A stretch of DNA of 64,000 nt from NCBI RefSeq assembly GCF_021556435.1, contig NZ_JAKGCU010000016.1, positions 1 through 64,000 on the forward strand, read 5' to 3'. Below, piece after piece: positions 37,996 to 46,083 of this stretch. Position numbers and translations under genes: made by a program. The number at the start of each line of letters is the position of its first letter. The stretch's first letter is position 1. Below the pieces are notes generated by a model. It saw only the letters and a program-made list of their open reading frames with translations, ran no database searches and was not told the origin of the DNA. This DNA comes from Gordonia tangerina (GTDB lineage Bacteria; Actinomycetota; Actinomycetes; Mycobacteriales; Mycobacteriaceae).

Positions 37996-39543
37996 ATGAG
38001 CGATTTTCTCAGCGATATCAACGGCTACATCTGGAGCAACGCACTGGTGTTCCTCTGCCTGGCCGCAGGCGTCTTCTTCTCGATACGAACCCGGCTGGTC
38101 CAGGTTCGTCAGATCCCGGAGATGATCCGGCTGATGTTCCGCGGCGAGAAGTCACCGTCGGGGGTCTCCTCGTTCCAGGCACTGACCATCTCCCTGGCGG
38201 GCCGCGTCGGCACCGGCAACATCGCCGGTGTCGCCACGGCCATCGCCTTCGGCGGTCCGGGTGCGCTGTTCTGGATGTGGGTGGTCGCCTTCCTCGGTGC
38301 GTCCACGTCGTTCGTGGAGTGCACCCTCGGCCAGATCTACAAGACCAAGGACCGACTGACCGGCGAGTACCGCGGCGGTCCGGCCTACTACTTCAGCCGG
38401 GCGATGGCCCACACCAACGCGAGCGGCGCATTCAAGGTCTACGGCCTGGTCTTTGCCGCGGTCACCGTACTCGCCTGCGGACTGCTGCTGCCCAGCGTCC
38501 AGTCGAACTCGATGGCGGTCGCCATGAACGAGGCCTGGGGACTTTCCGAATGGGTCGTGGCGGTCGGGTCGGTGATCGTGTTGGCGTTCGTCATCATCGG
38601 CGGGGTCAAACGCATCGCCAGCTTCGCCTCGATCGTGGTGCCGTTCATGGCCGTGATCTACATCTTCTTCGCCATCATCATCGTGGCTCTCAATGCCTCG
38701 GAGGTTCCCAACGTCATCAGCACGATCTTCGCGAGCGCCTTCGGAGCGGATGCGGCGTTCGGCGCCATCGTGGGCTCGGCGATCATGTGGGGCGTCAAGC
38801 GCGGTATCTACTCGAACGAGGCAGGTCAGGGCACCGGCCCGCATGCAGCGGCCGCCGCCGAGGTCTCACACCCGGCCAAGCAGGGACTGGTCCAGGCGTT
38901 CGCGGTCTACGTCGACACCTTGTTCATCTGCACCGCGACCGGGTTCCTGATCCTGTCCACCGGCGCCTACCGGGTGTTCGAAGGTGAATCCGCCGACGGT
39001 TCGGTCATCGCCGAGGGCGGCATCCTGCCGGCCGACGTGGCAGTGGGCCCGACCTTCGTCCAGACCGGTTTCGACTCGTTCTGGGGCGGCGCCGGTTCCT
39101 CGTTCGTGGCGATCTCGCTGCTGTTCTTCTGCATCACCACGATCATCGCCTACTACTACATGGCCGAGACCAACCTGCGGTTCCTTATGGGCAAGGCTGC
39201 GACGATCGAGATCAAGCCGCTGCGTAGCACGCTCGGCGCCAACCTGACACTACTGCTGCAGGCGCTGATCCTGGTGTCGGTGGTCATCGGATGCGTGTCG
39301 ACCGCGTCGGAGGCCTGGACACTGGGCGACATCGGCGTCGGGTTGATGGCCTGGCTCAACATCGTGGGCATCATCATCTTGCAACAGCCCGCCTTCAAGG
39401 CGCTTCGCGACTACGAGCGTCAGCAGAAGTTGGGCCAGGACCCGACCTTCGATCCGAAAGCGCTCGGCATCATGGGCGCGACCTTCTGGGAGAACTACGA
39501 CCCGGTCACGGGCAAGACCCGCGAGACCGCCGACGCTCCCTGA
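37996..39543 (+). CDS. sodium:alanine symporter family protein
   Basis: 515 residues with about ten transmembrane helices. SSFQALTISLAGRVGTGNIA (the AGCS signature with G-T-G-N-I-x-G), GGPGALFWMWVVAFLGASTS, VKRGIYSNEAGQGTGPHAAA and the EWLT-like C-terminal helices identify the AGCS family, which takes up alanine or glycine with Na+. The ATG (MSDFLSDINGYIWSN) follows GAGAGGG. Monocistronic; a 16-bp hairpin follows. Confidence 0.93.
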   Translation: MSDFLSDINGYIWSNALVFLCLAAGVFFSIRTRLVQVRQIPEMIRLMFRGEKSPSGVSSFQALTISLAGRVGTGNIAGVATAIAFGGPGALFWMWVVAFLGASTSFVECTLGQIYKTKDRLTGEYRGGPAYYFSRAMAHTNASGAFKVYGLVFAAVTVLACGLLLPSVQSNSMAVAMNEAWGLSEWVVAVGSVIVLAFVIIGGVKRIASFASIVVPFMAVIYIFFAIIIVALNASEVPNVISTIFASAFGADAAFGAIVGSAIMWGVKRGIYSNEAGQGTGPHAAAAAEVSHPAKQGLVQAFAVYVDTLFICTATGFLILSTGAYRVFEGESADGSVIAEGGILPADVAVGPTFVQTGFDSFWGGAGSSFVAISLLFFCITTIIAYYYMAETNLRFLMGKAATIEIKPLRSTLGANLTLLLQALILVSVVIGCVSTASEAWTLGDIGVGLMAWLNIVGIIILQQPAFKALRDYERQQKLGQDPTFDPKALGIMGATFWENYDPVTGKTRETADAP

Positions 39544-39572
39544 GCGCCCAACGGGCCATCGACCGACGAATC

Positions 39573-39606
39573 AACGGCCGTCTACCTCACGAGGTAGACG
39601 GCCGTT
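39573..39606 (+). terminator. perfect 16-bp hairpin after AGCS gene
   Basis: AACGGCCGTCTACCTC (39573-39588) pairs with GAGGTAGACGGCCGTT (39591-39606). No U-tract follows, as is common in actinobacteria. It lies 29 bases after the AGCS stop. Confidence 0.8.
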
Positions 39607-39717
39607 GTCGTTGCGGGACACGGTGAGGACCTGCGGCAGTTCGATGGTGGCTCGTCGTCGACGGTGCAGGCATGTGGGTTCCGTCGACGCAATTGCAGGT
39701 TCGGTCAACGGCATGGT

Positions 39718-39822
39718 GGGTTCCACCGGCGCAGCCACGGGTGCCGTCGGCGCGGCCGCGGGTGCCGTCGGCGAGAAAGAGGGTTCCGTCGGCGAGAAAA
39801 AGGGTTCCGCCGGCGCGAGCCG
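39718..39822. repeat. five tandem 21-bp repeats
   Basis: Units start at 39718, 39739, 39760, 39781 and 39802, each of the form GGGTKCCGTCGGCGNNNNNNN. Two looser copies may precede them. The period is seven codons and stays open on both strands, giving a Gly-Ser/Ala-Val heptad in one frame and Thr-Glu/Ala-Pro in the opposite one. No convincing gene covers it. Confidence 0.85.
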
Positions 39823-39830
39823 GTGGGAGG

Positions 39831-41081
39831 TCAGCCGCCGATGACGTCGATGTTGCGGTCGGGCACGTTGTCCCGGTTCATATCCGCCGCACGTGTCTGC
39901 CGCGCGTCCCACCGCAGCCACAACGCGGCCAAGGTCGCCGCGACCAGCGAGCCGACCAGAATCGCGGTCTTGGAGGCTTCGGCGTGCGGATCGGTGTCCA
40001 CGAAGGACAGCTCGTCGATCAGCAACGCCACGGTGAAGCCGATCCCGGTCAGGAAACCGACCGGCAGCAGGTCACGCACCCCGATCGAGTCGGGCAACCG
40101 CAGCGGTGTGAACCGAGTCATCAGCGCGGTCACCCCCATCGCACCGATCAACTTGCCCACCACGAGGCCGAGGAAGATCCCGATCGACACCGGCTGGATG
40201 AGCTCGGCATCGGTACCCACCACGGTGACCCCCGCGGCGAGGAAGGCAAAGATCGGCAGCGCCACCGCCGACGACACGGGTCGTACCGCGTCGTCGAACC
40301 GGTGCGTGCGCGATTCCTTCTCTCCGTGCACATATTTGGCCGGCACCACGAAACCGAGGAGAACCCCGGCGACCGTCGAGTGCACGCCCGAGGCGTGCAT
40401 GAATCCCCACGCGGCCACTGCGACCGGGATGAGCATCCACCAGTGGGTTTTCCGCATCCGCACGAGGAACGCGAACACCACGATCAGCGCGAGCGCGATC
40501 ACCAACATCAGGAAGTCGATGGTCTCGGTATAGAAGGTCGCGATGATGGTGATGCCCAGCAGATCGTCCACCACAGCCAGGGTGAGCAAGAAGGTACGCA
40601 GCGCCAGCGGCAGCCCGCGCCCGAAGATCGCCAGCACGGCAAGCGCGAAAGCGATGTCGGTTGCCGTCGGGATGGCCCAGCCGTTCAGTGCGTCGGGGTC
40701 GCCGACGCCGACGATCACGACGTAGAACAGTGCGGGCACCACCATCCCACCCAGAGCCGCAGCGATGGGCACACCGGCCTGTTTCGGTTGGCGGAGGCTG
40801 CCCATCACGAATTCTTGTTTGAGTTCCACTCCGACGACGAAGAAGAAGATCGCGAGAAGTCCGTCTGCGGCCCACTCCTCCAGCGACAGATGCAAGTGCA
40901 GGCTCTCCGGCCCGAACTCGAATTCGGCGAGGGAGTGATATGCCGCCTCCCACGGTGAGTTCGCCCAGATCACCGCCACGACCGCGGCGATCAGCAACAG
41001 TGCCCCACTAGGGGTGTCGAGGGAGATCCACCGACGGAAGCGATCGGCGGCGGACGAATGTTGGTCACCAACTGTGGACAT
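39831..41081 (-). CDS. nhaA: Na+/H+ antiporter NhaA
   Basis: 416 residues from MSTVGDQHSSAADRFRRWIS. About twelve transmembrane helices. GLLAIFFFVVGVELKQEFVM, NGWAIPTATDIAFALAVLAI (the D of TATDIAF) and LAVVDDLLGITIIATFY (the D-D pair) are NhaA signatures. GGAGAG precedes the ATG; a TTG one codon earlier is possible. It exports Na+ for protons at alkaline pH. Confidence 0.95.
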   Translation of the reverse strand: MSTVGDQHSSAADRFRRWISLDTPSGALLLIAAVVAVIWANSPWEAAYHSLAEFEFGPESLHLHLSLEEWAADGLLAIFFFVVGVELKQEFVMGSLRQPKQAGVPIAAALGGMVVPALFYVVIVGVGDPDALNGWAIPTATDIAFALAVLAIFGRGLPLALRTFLLTLAVVDDLLGITIIATFYTETIDFLMLVIALALIVVFAFLVRMRKTHWWMLIPVAVAAWGFMHASGVHSTVAGVLLGFVVPAKYVHGEKESRTHRFDDAVRPVSSAVALPIFAFLAAGVTVVGTDAELIQPVSIGIFLGLVVGKLIGAMGVTALMTRFTPLRLPDSIGVRDLLPVGFLTGIGFTVALLIDELSFVDTDPHAEASKTAILVGSLVAATLAALWLRWDARQTRAADMNRDNVPDRNIDVIGG

Positions 41082-41370
41082 CAACTCTCCTGGTCATCGG
41101 TCGCAGGCCGGGCACACATGTATTACATCCCTGCCCTCTCGACGACAGGAGCCGACCAGACTTCCCGGCACACCGTTCGGTCATTCTCCCCGAAGCCTGC
41201 AACCGGGTCCAATCGGCCCACGACCCCGATGGGTATCGGCGTCGGGCTGTGACCATCTCGGTGTGCGCGCGTCACCTGATGGCGGCAGCGAGCTGTGAAC
41301 GGTGCGGCCGCTGTCCACAGATCACTGTCGAGCCCGCGGGTCGCGGGACCGGCGGGCCTACCGTGACCGC

Positions 41371-42048
41371 ATGCCGGCCTTGTTCCGCAGCGAACTGTCC
41401 CCTCGCCTTGTCGACCGCGTACGACATCTGACGCATCCAGGGTGGGCTCGGTCGATCATCATCCGCAGGGCGGTGTCGACAGCATTGGTGATCGCCGCGA
41501 TCATCACGGCTGTCGTGGATCATCGCAGCGACGAATCGCGCGCGGTGGTGGTGGCGGCTCACGATCTGCTCCCGGGACACACCGTCGCTCCCGAAGACCT
41601 GACCGTGACCAGCGCGCCGGGTGGACTGGTCCCGACAGGCGCATTGCGAATGACTGCCGACGCCATCGGTCGCACCCTGGTGGGGCGTGTCCGCGGCGGC
41701 GAGATCCTCACCGACGTCCGACTCCTGTCCGCACACCTGCCCACACAACTCACCGGACGGCGGGACGCGCGGCTGGTGCCCGTCGCGCTCGCCGACGACA
41801 CGGTCGCATCGTTACTACGCGAAGGCGACGTCGTGGACGTACTCACCGTGCGCGACAACGACTCCGCGCCGAGCGCTGTGCTCGCCCGTGGCGCGATCGT
41901 CGCCCTGACCGTCGGGCCGGGCAGCGCCAGCGCACTCTCCCCGGGGAGCGGACCCGGTCGACCCGTGTTGCTGGCCATGGACGAGGGCGACGCCCACCAG
42001 GTCGCCGCCGCCGGACTAGATGGCCCGCTCACCGTCGTCGTGCACTGA
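41371..42048 (+). CDS. SAF-domain protein (CpaB/RcpC-like)
   Basis: 225 residues from MPALFRSELSPRLVDRVRHL. One N-terminal transmembrane helix (AVSTALVIAAIITAVVD), then a SAF domain (AVVVAAHDLLPGHTVAPEDL, PTGALRMTADAIGRTLVGRV), as in Flp pilus assembly CpaB. Other pilus genes are not near, so it may act on the envelope. The start is the ATG nearest the helix; an upstream one exists at 41302. Confidence 0.8.
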   Translation: MPALFRSELSPRLVDRVRHLTHPGWARSIIIRRAVSTALVIAAIITAVVDHRSDESRAVVVAAHDLLPGHTVAPEDLTVTSAPGGLVPTGALRMTADAIGRTLVGRVRGGEILTDVRLLSAHLPTQLTGRRDARLVPVALADDTVASLLREGDVVDVLTVRDNDSAPSAVLARGAIVALTVGPGSASALSPGSGPGRPVLLAMDEGDAHQVAAAGLDGPLTVVVH

Positions 42049-42211
42049 CCTGCCAAAACGGCGCGCTTCCGGCGAAACAGTGCAATGGTCGTTTACGATC
42101 CTGGATAGGTTTGCCGAACGCGGCCTGCGTCTGGCGCACTCATGACCGTTGACCTGCAAGCGAAGTGAATACCGGACAGAGCGGGAACTGAACACGAGAG
42201 GACCGCACACC

Positions 42212-42928
42212 GTGCTCAAGGGCTTCAAGGACTTCATACTCAAGGGCAATGTCGTCGAGCTGGCCACCGCGGTCATCATCGGAGCGGCTTTCACTGCGAT
42301 CGTCTCCGCCTTCACCGATCAGATCATCCAGCCGCTGATCAACGCGATTCCGATCGGGACCGACGCCGCCGAGGGTCTCGGCTTCCAGATCACCGACAAC
42401 CCGTCGACCTTCGTCAACATCGGCGCCCTCATCACCGCGGTCATCAACTTCCTGATCATCGCGGCCGTCGTGTACTTCCTGATCATCGTGCCGTACAACA
42501 AGCTCTCCGAGCTCGGCGGATTCGGGAAGAAGTCGGAGGTCAGCGAGGTCTCGTTGCTCACCGAGATCCGGGATCTGCTCGATCCGGAAGGCACATCGAA
42601 GGCCAAAGAAGAGGCCCAGAGCGATCTGCCCGAGCATCTGCGGGAGCCGGGCGCACCGTCTGATCGCGCGGAACCGGGTGCGACACAACGACTCACCACT
42701 CCCCCGCCGGCAGCCGTGGAAGCCCATTCCCGCCCGGCCACCAATCCGCCGTATCCCACACCGCAACCCGCACCGGGGTCGTATCCGCCGCCGGGCAGTT
42801 TTCCGCAGGGCAACTACCCTCCCGGCGGCTATCCGCAGGGCACCTACCCGCCGGGAAGCCATCCGCAGCAGGGACAATTCCCCGGCGAGTACCCGCCGCC
42901 GGATGCACCGGGACGTCACTCCCGCTGA
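42212..42928 (+). CDS. mscL: large-conductance mechanosensitive channel MscL, long C-tail
   Basis: 238 residues, GTG start (VLKGFKDFILKGNVVELATA). TM1 AVIIGAAFTAIVSAFTDQII with the NVVELA entry motif, TM2 ITAVINFLIIAAVVYFLIIV, and the LLTEIRDLL cytoplasmic helix identify MscL. The last 100 residues are Pro/Gly/Tyr-rich repeats (YPPGGYPQGTYPPG), much longer than the usual 136-150 total. It releases solutes at high membrane tension. Confidence 0.93.
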   Translation: MLKGFKDFILKGNVVELATAVIIGAAFTAIVSAFTDQIIQPLINAIPIGTDAAEGLGFQITDNPSTFVNIGALITAVINFLIIAAVVYFLIIVPYNKLSELGGFGKKSEVSEVSLLTEIRDLLDPEGTSKAKEEAQSDLPEHLREPGAPSDRAEPGATQRLTTPPPAAVEAHSRPATNPPYPTPQPAPGSYPPPGSFPQGNYPPGGYPQGTYPPGSHPQQGQFPGEYPPPDAPGRHSR

Positions 42929-42930
42929 AA

Positions 42931-42983
42931 CCGCAACGACTTCGGGCCGCGCTCTCCTCGAGCGCGGCCCGAAGTCGTTGCGG
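42931..42983 (+). terminator. 24-bp perfect hairpin after mscL
   Basis: The arms 42931-42954 and 42960-42983 are perfect complements (CCGCAACGAC... with ...GTCGTTGCGG), loop TCCTC. It starts three bases after the mscL stop. A strong actinobacterial-type terminator. Confidence 0.88.
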
Positions 42984-43120
42984 GGCAGCCGCATCGGCTC
43001 CCAGCTCATTGACAGCCGATCCGGCAGCCGACGACAAGGTTGCCTCCCTACTGTCGCAGGAGTCGACGGAGACATCCGCCGACACCGACAACAAACAATC
43101 GACACGGAGGTTGCACCAGC

Positions 43121-43246
43121 ATGCCGCACAAGCCGGGCCAGAAGGGCCGCACCAACAATCGCTCCACACGTCGCACGCCGAGCCCCCAGCCGCGTCGTCG
43201 CCAGCAGCCGCAGCCCTTCTTCCCGTTCCCGTTCTTCGGGAGCTGA
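43121..43246 (+). CDS. 41-residue basic Pro-rich protein
   Basis: MPHKPGQKGRTNNRSTRRTP, then SPQPRRRQQPQPFFPFPFFG and S. GGAGG lies ten bases upstream, and a perfect hairpin lies 31 bases downstream, so it looks like a complete small transcription unit. Highly basic, no Cys, ending in aromatic FFPFPFF. Unknown family. It could be a ribosome- or nucleoid-associated microprotein (guess). Confidence 0.6.
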   Translation: MPHKPGQKGRTNNRSTRRTPSPQPRRRQQPQPFFPFPFFGS

Positions 43247-43276
43247 TCTGCGCCGGAAGTCCGGCAACGCACACGC

Positions 43277-43315
43277 GCAAGGGGCGGGATCGGATTACCC
43301 GATCCCGCCCCTTGC
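43277..43315. terminator. GC-rich hairpin between convergent genes
   Basis: GCAAGGGGCGGGATCGG (43277-43293) pairs with CCGATCCCGCCCCTTGC (43299-43315), 17 bp, loop ATTAC. It lies between the 41-residue gene and the convergent MspA porin, serving both. Confidence 0.88.
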
Positions 43316-43354
43316 GGAATGTTGTGGTGTCCGCGATCGCGGACCCCTATGCGA

Positions 43355-44059
43355 TCAGCCCAGGCTGAAAGGCTTGCCGTAGAGGGTGACGACACCCTTA
43401 ACAGCGGCGGTGTCGACTGTGACGGTCACCTTGGCCTTTGCCTCGGCGAAGCCAGCGCACTCGGAGATCTTGAAGGTCTCCTGGCTGTAGGCCACACCGC
43501 CGCTCCTCCCGGAGAACGTGTAGTCATTGACGGCGTCATCATCGTCGTCGGTCTCCTGGATCAGCGGGACATAGCCGGCCTGGCCGGGCCCCAGGGTGAA
43601 CGATCCGCTCGCGCCCGGGGCGCCATAACCGTCGTCATCCCAGCCGAAGCTCGGACCGCCAGGCGCGTACTCATCGCCGGGGGCAGCCGTGTCGCCGAAG
43701 TCGTATCCGCCGGCGATTCCGCCGCCGACGCCACCACCGACGCCGATGTGGACCTGGCAGCCGACGATGTAACCGGCGGCGATGGTTCCGCCCTCCGCCT
43801 CGCCGCCGACGGTCACCTTGACCTTGCCGGACGCCCAGACCTGACGATCAAGCGCCGAACTGACCAGCGCCTTGTTGACGGTGACGTTCTCGTCGAACAG
43901 ACGAACGGTGACGGGAGTGCCGTCGACCAGCGTCTTGCTCACGTACCCGCCCGGCAGCGGACCGGCCGCGGCACCACCGGCACCGAGGCTGGTCAGGCCC
44001 ATCACAGCGGCACCTGCGAGGCCGACACCGGCGGCCACGCGAGTGTTGATCTTCTTCAT
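43355..44059 (-). CDS. MspA-family porin, copy A
   Basis: 234 residues. Signal peptide MKKINTRVAAGVGLAGAAVM through GGAAAG, then mature start PLPGGYVSKTLVDGTPVTVR. GCQVHIGVGGGVGGGIAGGY and an EFKISECAGFAEAKAKVTVT-like end match MspA. An acidic loop (ETDDDDDAVNDY) is unusual. It forms octameric outer-membrane channels in mycolate bacteria for small solutes. GAAGGGGAATC precedes the ATG. Confidence 0.92.
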   Translation of the reverse strand: MKKINTRVAAGVGLAGAAVMGLTSLGAGGAAAGPLPGGYVSKTLVDGTPVTVRLFDENVTVNKALVSSALDRQVWASGKVKVTVGGEAEGGTIAAGYIVGCQVHIGVGGGVGGGIAGGYDFGDTAAPGDEYAPGGPSFGWDDDGYGAPGASGSFTLGPGQAGYVPLIQETDDDDDAVNDYTFSGRSGGVAYSQETFKISECAGFAEAKAKVTVTVDTAAVKGVVTLYGKPFSLG

Positions 44060-44131
44060 GATTCCCCTTCGTGGAAAGTATTTCTGCTCGCGAGCAGATA
44101 AGTCTCAGAATTGCTGGTTATCTGCTGCCGC

Positions 44132-44815
44132 TCAGCTCACAAAGAAGGGCTGGCCGTACAGGGTGGACTGGATGAAGGAACCCTCGCCGGTGACTGTGTC
44201 ATCGTCGTCGCTGACCTCATAGCCCGTGGCCGCGACCGTCTTGACCATGGTTCGCGCGGAAGCGTAGCCGCCGCAGTTCGGGAACTCGATTTCGTAGTCG
44301 GACAGCTGGATGGCAGCGGTACCACCCTCCGCGATGTCCTTGTCGGTCACCGAAACAATTCCGGCCTGGCCCGGGGCGATCGGGATCGAGATGCCGCCGC
44401 TCAACGAGACACTCGGAAGCAGCGACAGCGGATTCGAAGAGATAGGACCAAGCGAGAGACCGGAGCCGCCACCGATATTCAGATCACCCACGTCGAGCTG
44501 GCACCCGGCGACGATGAAGACCTTCAGTTCACCGGAAACGCCCGCGCTGGCCTGGGACCGGTAGACACCGGACAGCAGAGCGGTCCGGCCGAGGCCACCG
44601 TTGTAGGCCACCCGCGCAACAGAGTACTGCGATTCGCCGGTACGCCAGGTCTGTACCCGCTCGCCGTCGACGCCGGAAGCGGACTTGTAACCGTTGGCCA
44701 GCGGAGCCGCCGCTGCGCCGCCCGCCCCCATGCTGGACAGGCCCATGGCCGCCACAGCGGCCAAGGCACCTGCACCGACCATACGGCGCAGCCCAAGCTT
44801 GCTGAACTTGCTCAT
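44132..44815 (-). CDS. MspA-family porin, copy B
   Basis: 227 residues from MSKFSKLGLRRMVGAGALAA; GAGAGGGA precedes the ATG, so the longer upstream start is rejected. Signal peptide to GGAAAAPLANGYKS. VAGCQLDVGDLNIGGGSGLS, SIPIAPGQAGIVSVTDKDIA and the C-terminal FVS pattern match MspA. A DDDDTVTGE acidic stretch lies near the end. It is 72 bases upstream of copy A, probably co-transcribed. The two differ strongly, arguing for old duplication. Confidence 0.9.
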   Translation of the reverse strand: MSKFSKLGLRRMVGAGALAAVAAMGLSSMGAGGAAAAPLANGYKSASGVDGERVQTWRTGESQYSVARVAYNGGLGRTALLSGVYRSQASAGVSGELKVFIVAGCQLDVGDLNIGGGSGLSLGPISSNPLSLLPSVSLSGGISIPIAPGQAGIVSVTDKDIAEGGTAAIQLSDYEIEFPNCGGYASARTMVKTVAATGYEVSDDDDTVTGEGSFIQSTLYGQPFFVS

Positions 44816-45202
44816 TCGTTCCCTCTCACAGGATTCGGTTGTTGCCCCGCAGCGCACACCTCTGTACGCACGGGTCGACCCTCGTGGGCTGCGGACCCCC
44901 GCCCCGCAACCGAACCCATGTCGGTTTCGGTTCGCTGGAAGTCACCTTCCGCACACCCCTGGTCACTGCTGCGTCGTCACTCGCGACAGATCGCAGGACT
45001 CCCCGTCGGTGCCCCCTCGAGTGCACCGCGCGCTTCGTCGTTGCGAACGTTATCGGAGCGATATCCAGCGGGGCAACAGCTACGTTCAGCCGTGTCTCAG
45101 GTTCCACAATGCCGATCTTGAACTTCACATTCGCCATCGCTAGATATGAGAATGTTAACGGAGGGAAAACACGCTGGGTCGGCTATGTCGCAGGTGGCTC
45201 GC
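44816..45202. other. intergenic region upstream of mspA genes
   Basis: 387 bases. It holds the mspA promoter region, a CGGTTTCGG / CCGAAACCG dyad near 44922-44936, and an AT-rich patch at 45138-45155 (TAGATATGAGAATGTTAA). The leftward ORF inside it (44826-45137) has no credible protein features beyond its first 35 residues. Confidence 0.5.
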
Positions 45203-45415
45203 TTATTCCCAATGAGGGGGACGATTCACCTCATACCAATCGCGCGTTACCCCCTTGTGACCTTCCTCACACTCGTCGGAAGTCACGTCCGGGAGATCGG
45301 TACCGAACACGTCGTCGATCCGCCGACGGGCACGCCAGCCGGTCCGGCGACGTGGTTCATCGCCGGAACCGCCGGTCTCTTGGGGATCCGGTGACTGTTC
45401 CACATCGCCGTTCAC
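45203..45415 (-). CDS. small conserved actinobacterial protein
   Basis: 70 residues, MNGDVEQSPDPQETGGSGDE, then RRRIDDVFGTDLPDVTSDEC and VTRDWYEVNRPPHWE. The DWYxxNRPPHW ending and DDVFG motif recur in small proteins of mycolic-acid bacteria. Same strand as moaB2 and 30 bases after it, so probably in that operon. Function unknown. Confidence 0.7.
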   Translation of the reverse strand: MNGDVEQSPDPQETGGSGDEPRRRTGWRARRRIDDVFGTDLPDVTSDECEEGHKGVTRDWYEVNRPPHWE

Positions 45416-45445
45416 GGGTCTGGACAGGAAGAATCGGCGTCGACT

Positions 45446-46039
45446 CTAGAACTCGCTGATTTCCTCGATCACGTGCTTGGCCAGCGGGGCGACGGTCGCC
45501 ATCCCGTCGCGGACGGCGGCGCGCGAGTTGGACAGGTTGACCACCAGGGTCTGACCGGAGATGCCGGCCAACCCGCGGGAGAGCCCCCCGTCCGCGGAAC
45601 CCGCTGCCAGACCAGAACTGCGCACCGCTTCCTCGATGCCGCGCAGACGCCGGTCGAGCAGCGGCTCGGTGGCCTCCGGCGTGACGTCGCGCGCACCCAC
45701 GCCGACCCCGCCGACTGACACGACGAGATCCACGCCGCCGATCACCGCGGTGTTCAGCGCATTACGGATCTCCACCTCGTCACCCGAGACGGCGACGGTG
45801 GCATCCACGTGGAACCCGGCCTCGGCCAGCAACTCACCTACGAGTGGCCCCAGCAGACTCTGCTCCTCCCCGTGCGCTGCGCGATCATCCACGACCACGA
45901 CCAGTGCGCGCCCGATCTCGTCGCCGCTCTCGGTGGGCCGGATGTCGTCGTCACGATGACGGGCGACGAACTCACGGGCGGCCGCGTCTGCGGCGACCAC
46001 ATCGTCGGGGTCGATGGCGGTGGATCCGGTGTCGCTCAT
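45446..46039 (-). CDS. moaB2: MoaB2/MogA-type molybdopterin-binding protein
   Basis: 197 residues. ALVVVVDDRAAHGEEQSLLG, VDLVVSVGGVGVGARDVTPE (the GG-x-G loop) and GLSRGLAGISGQTLVVNLSN match the MoCF fold. MoaB/MogA proteins bind or adenylylate molybdopterin; MoaB2 is a less-defined actinobacterial member. The order MprA-MprB-PepD-MoaB2 is as in M. tuberculosis. Confidence 0.9.
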   Translation of the reverse strand: MSDTGSTAIDPDDVVAADAAAREFVARHRDDDIRPTESGDEIGRALVVVVDDRAAHGEEQSLLGPLVGELLAEAGFHVDATVAVSGDEVEIRNALNTAVIGGVDLVVSVGGVGVGARDVTPEATEPLLDRRLRGIEEAVRSSGLAAGSADGGLSRGLAGISGQTLVVNLSNSRAAVRDGMATVAPLAKHVIEEISEF

Positions 46040-46083
46040 TGTCTGCCTTTCTGCTCCCGTTCAGAAGAATCGTGCTCCGGGCG

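Noticed and set aside
39605-39844. Gly-rich heptad ORF in the 21-bp repeats
   Set aside because: Would start on a TTG inside the terminator hairpin and lacks a ribosome site.
44826-45137. Leftward 103-codon ORF upstream of the porins
   Set aside because: No ribosome site, basic disordered C-terminus and overlap with the expected promoter; its first 35 residues look protein-like, so doubt remains.
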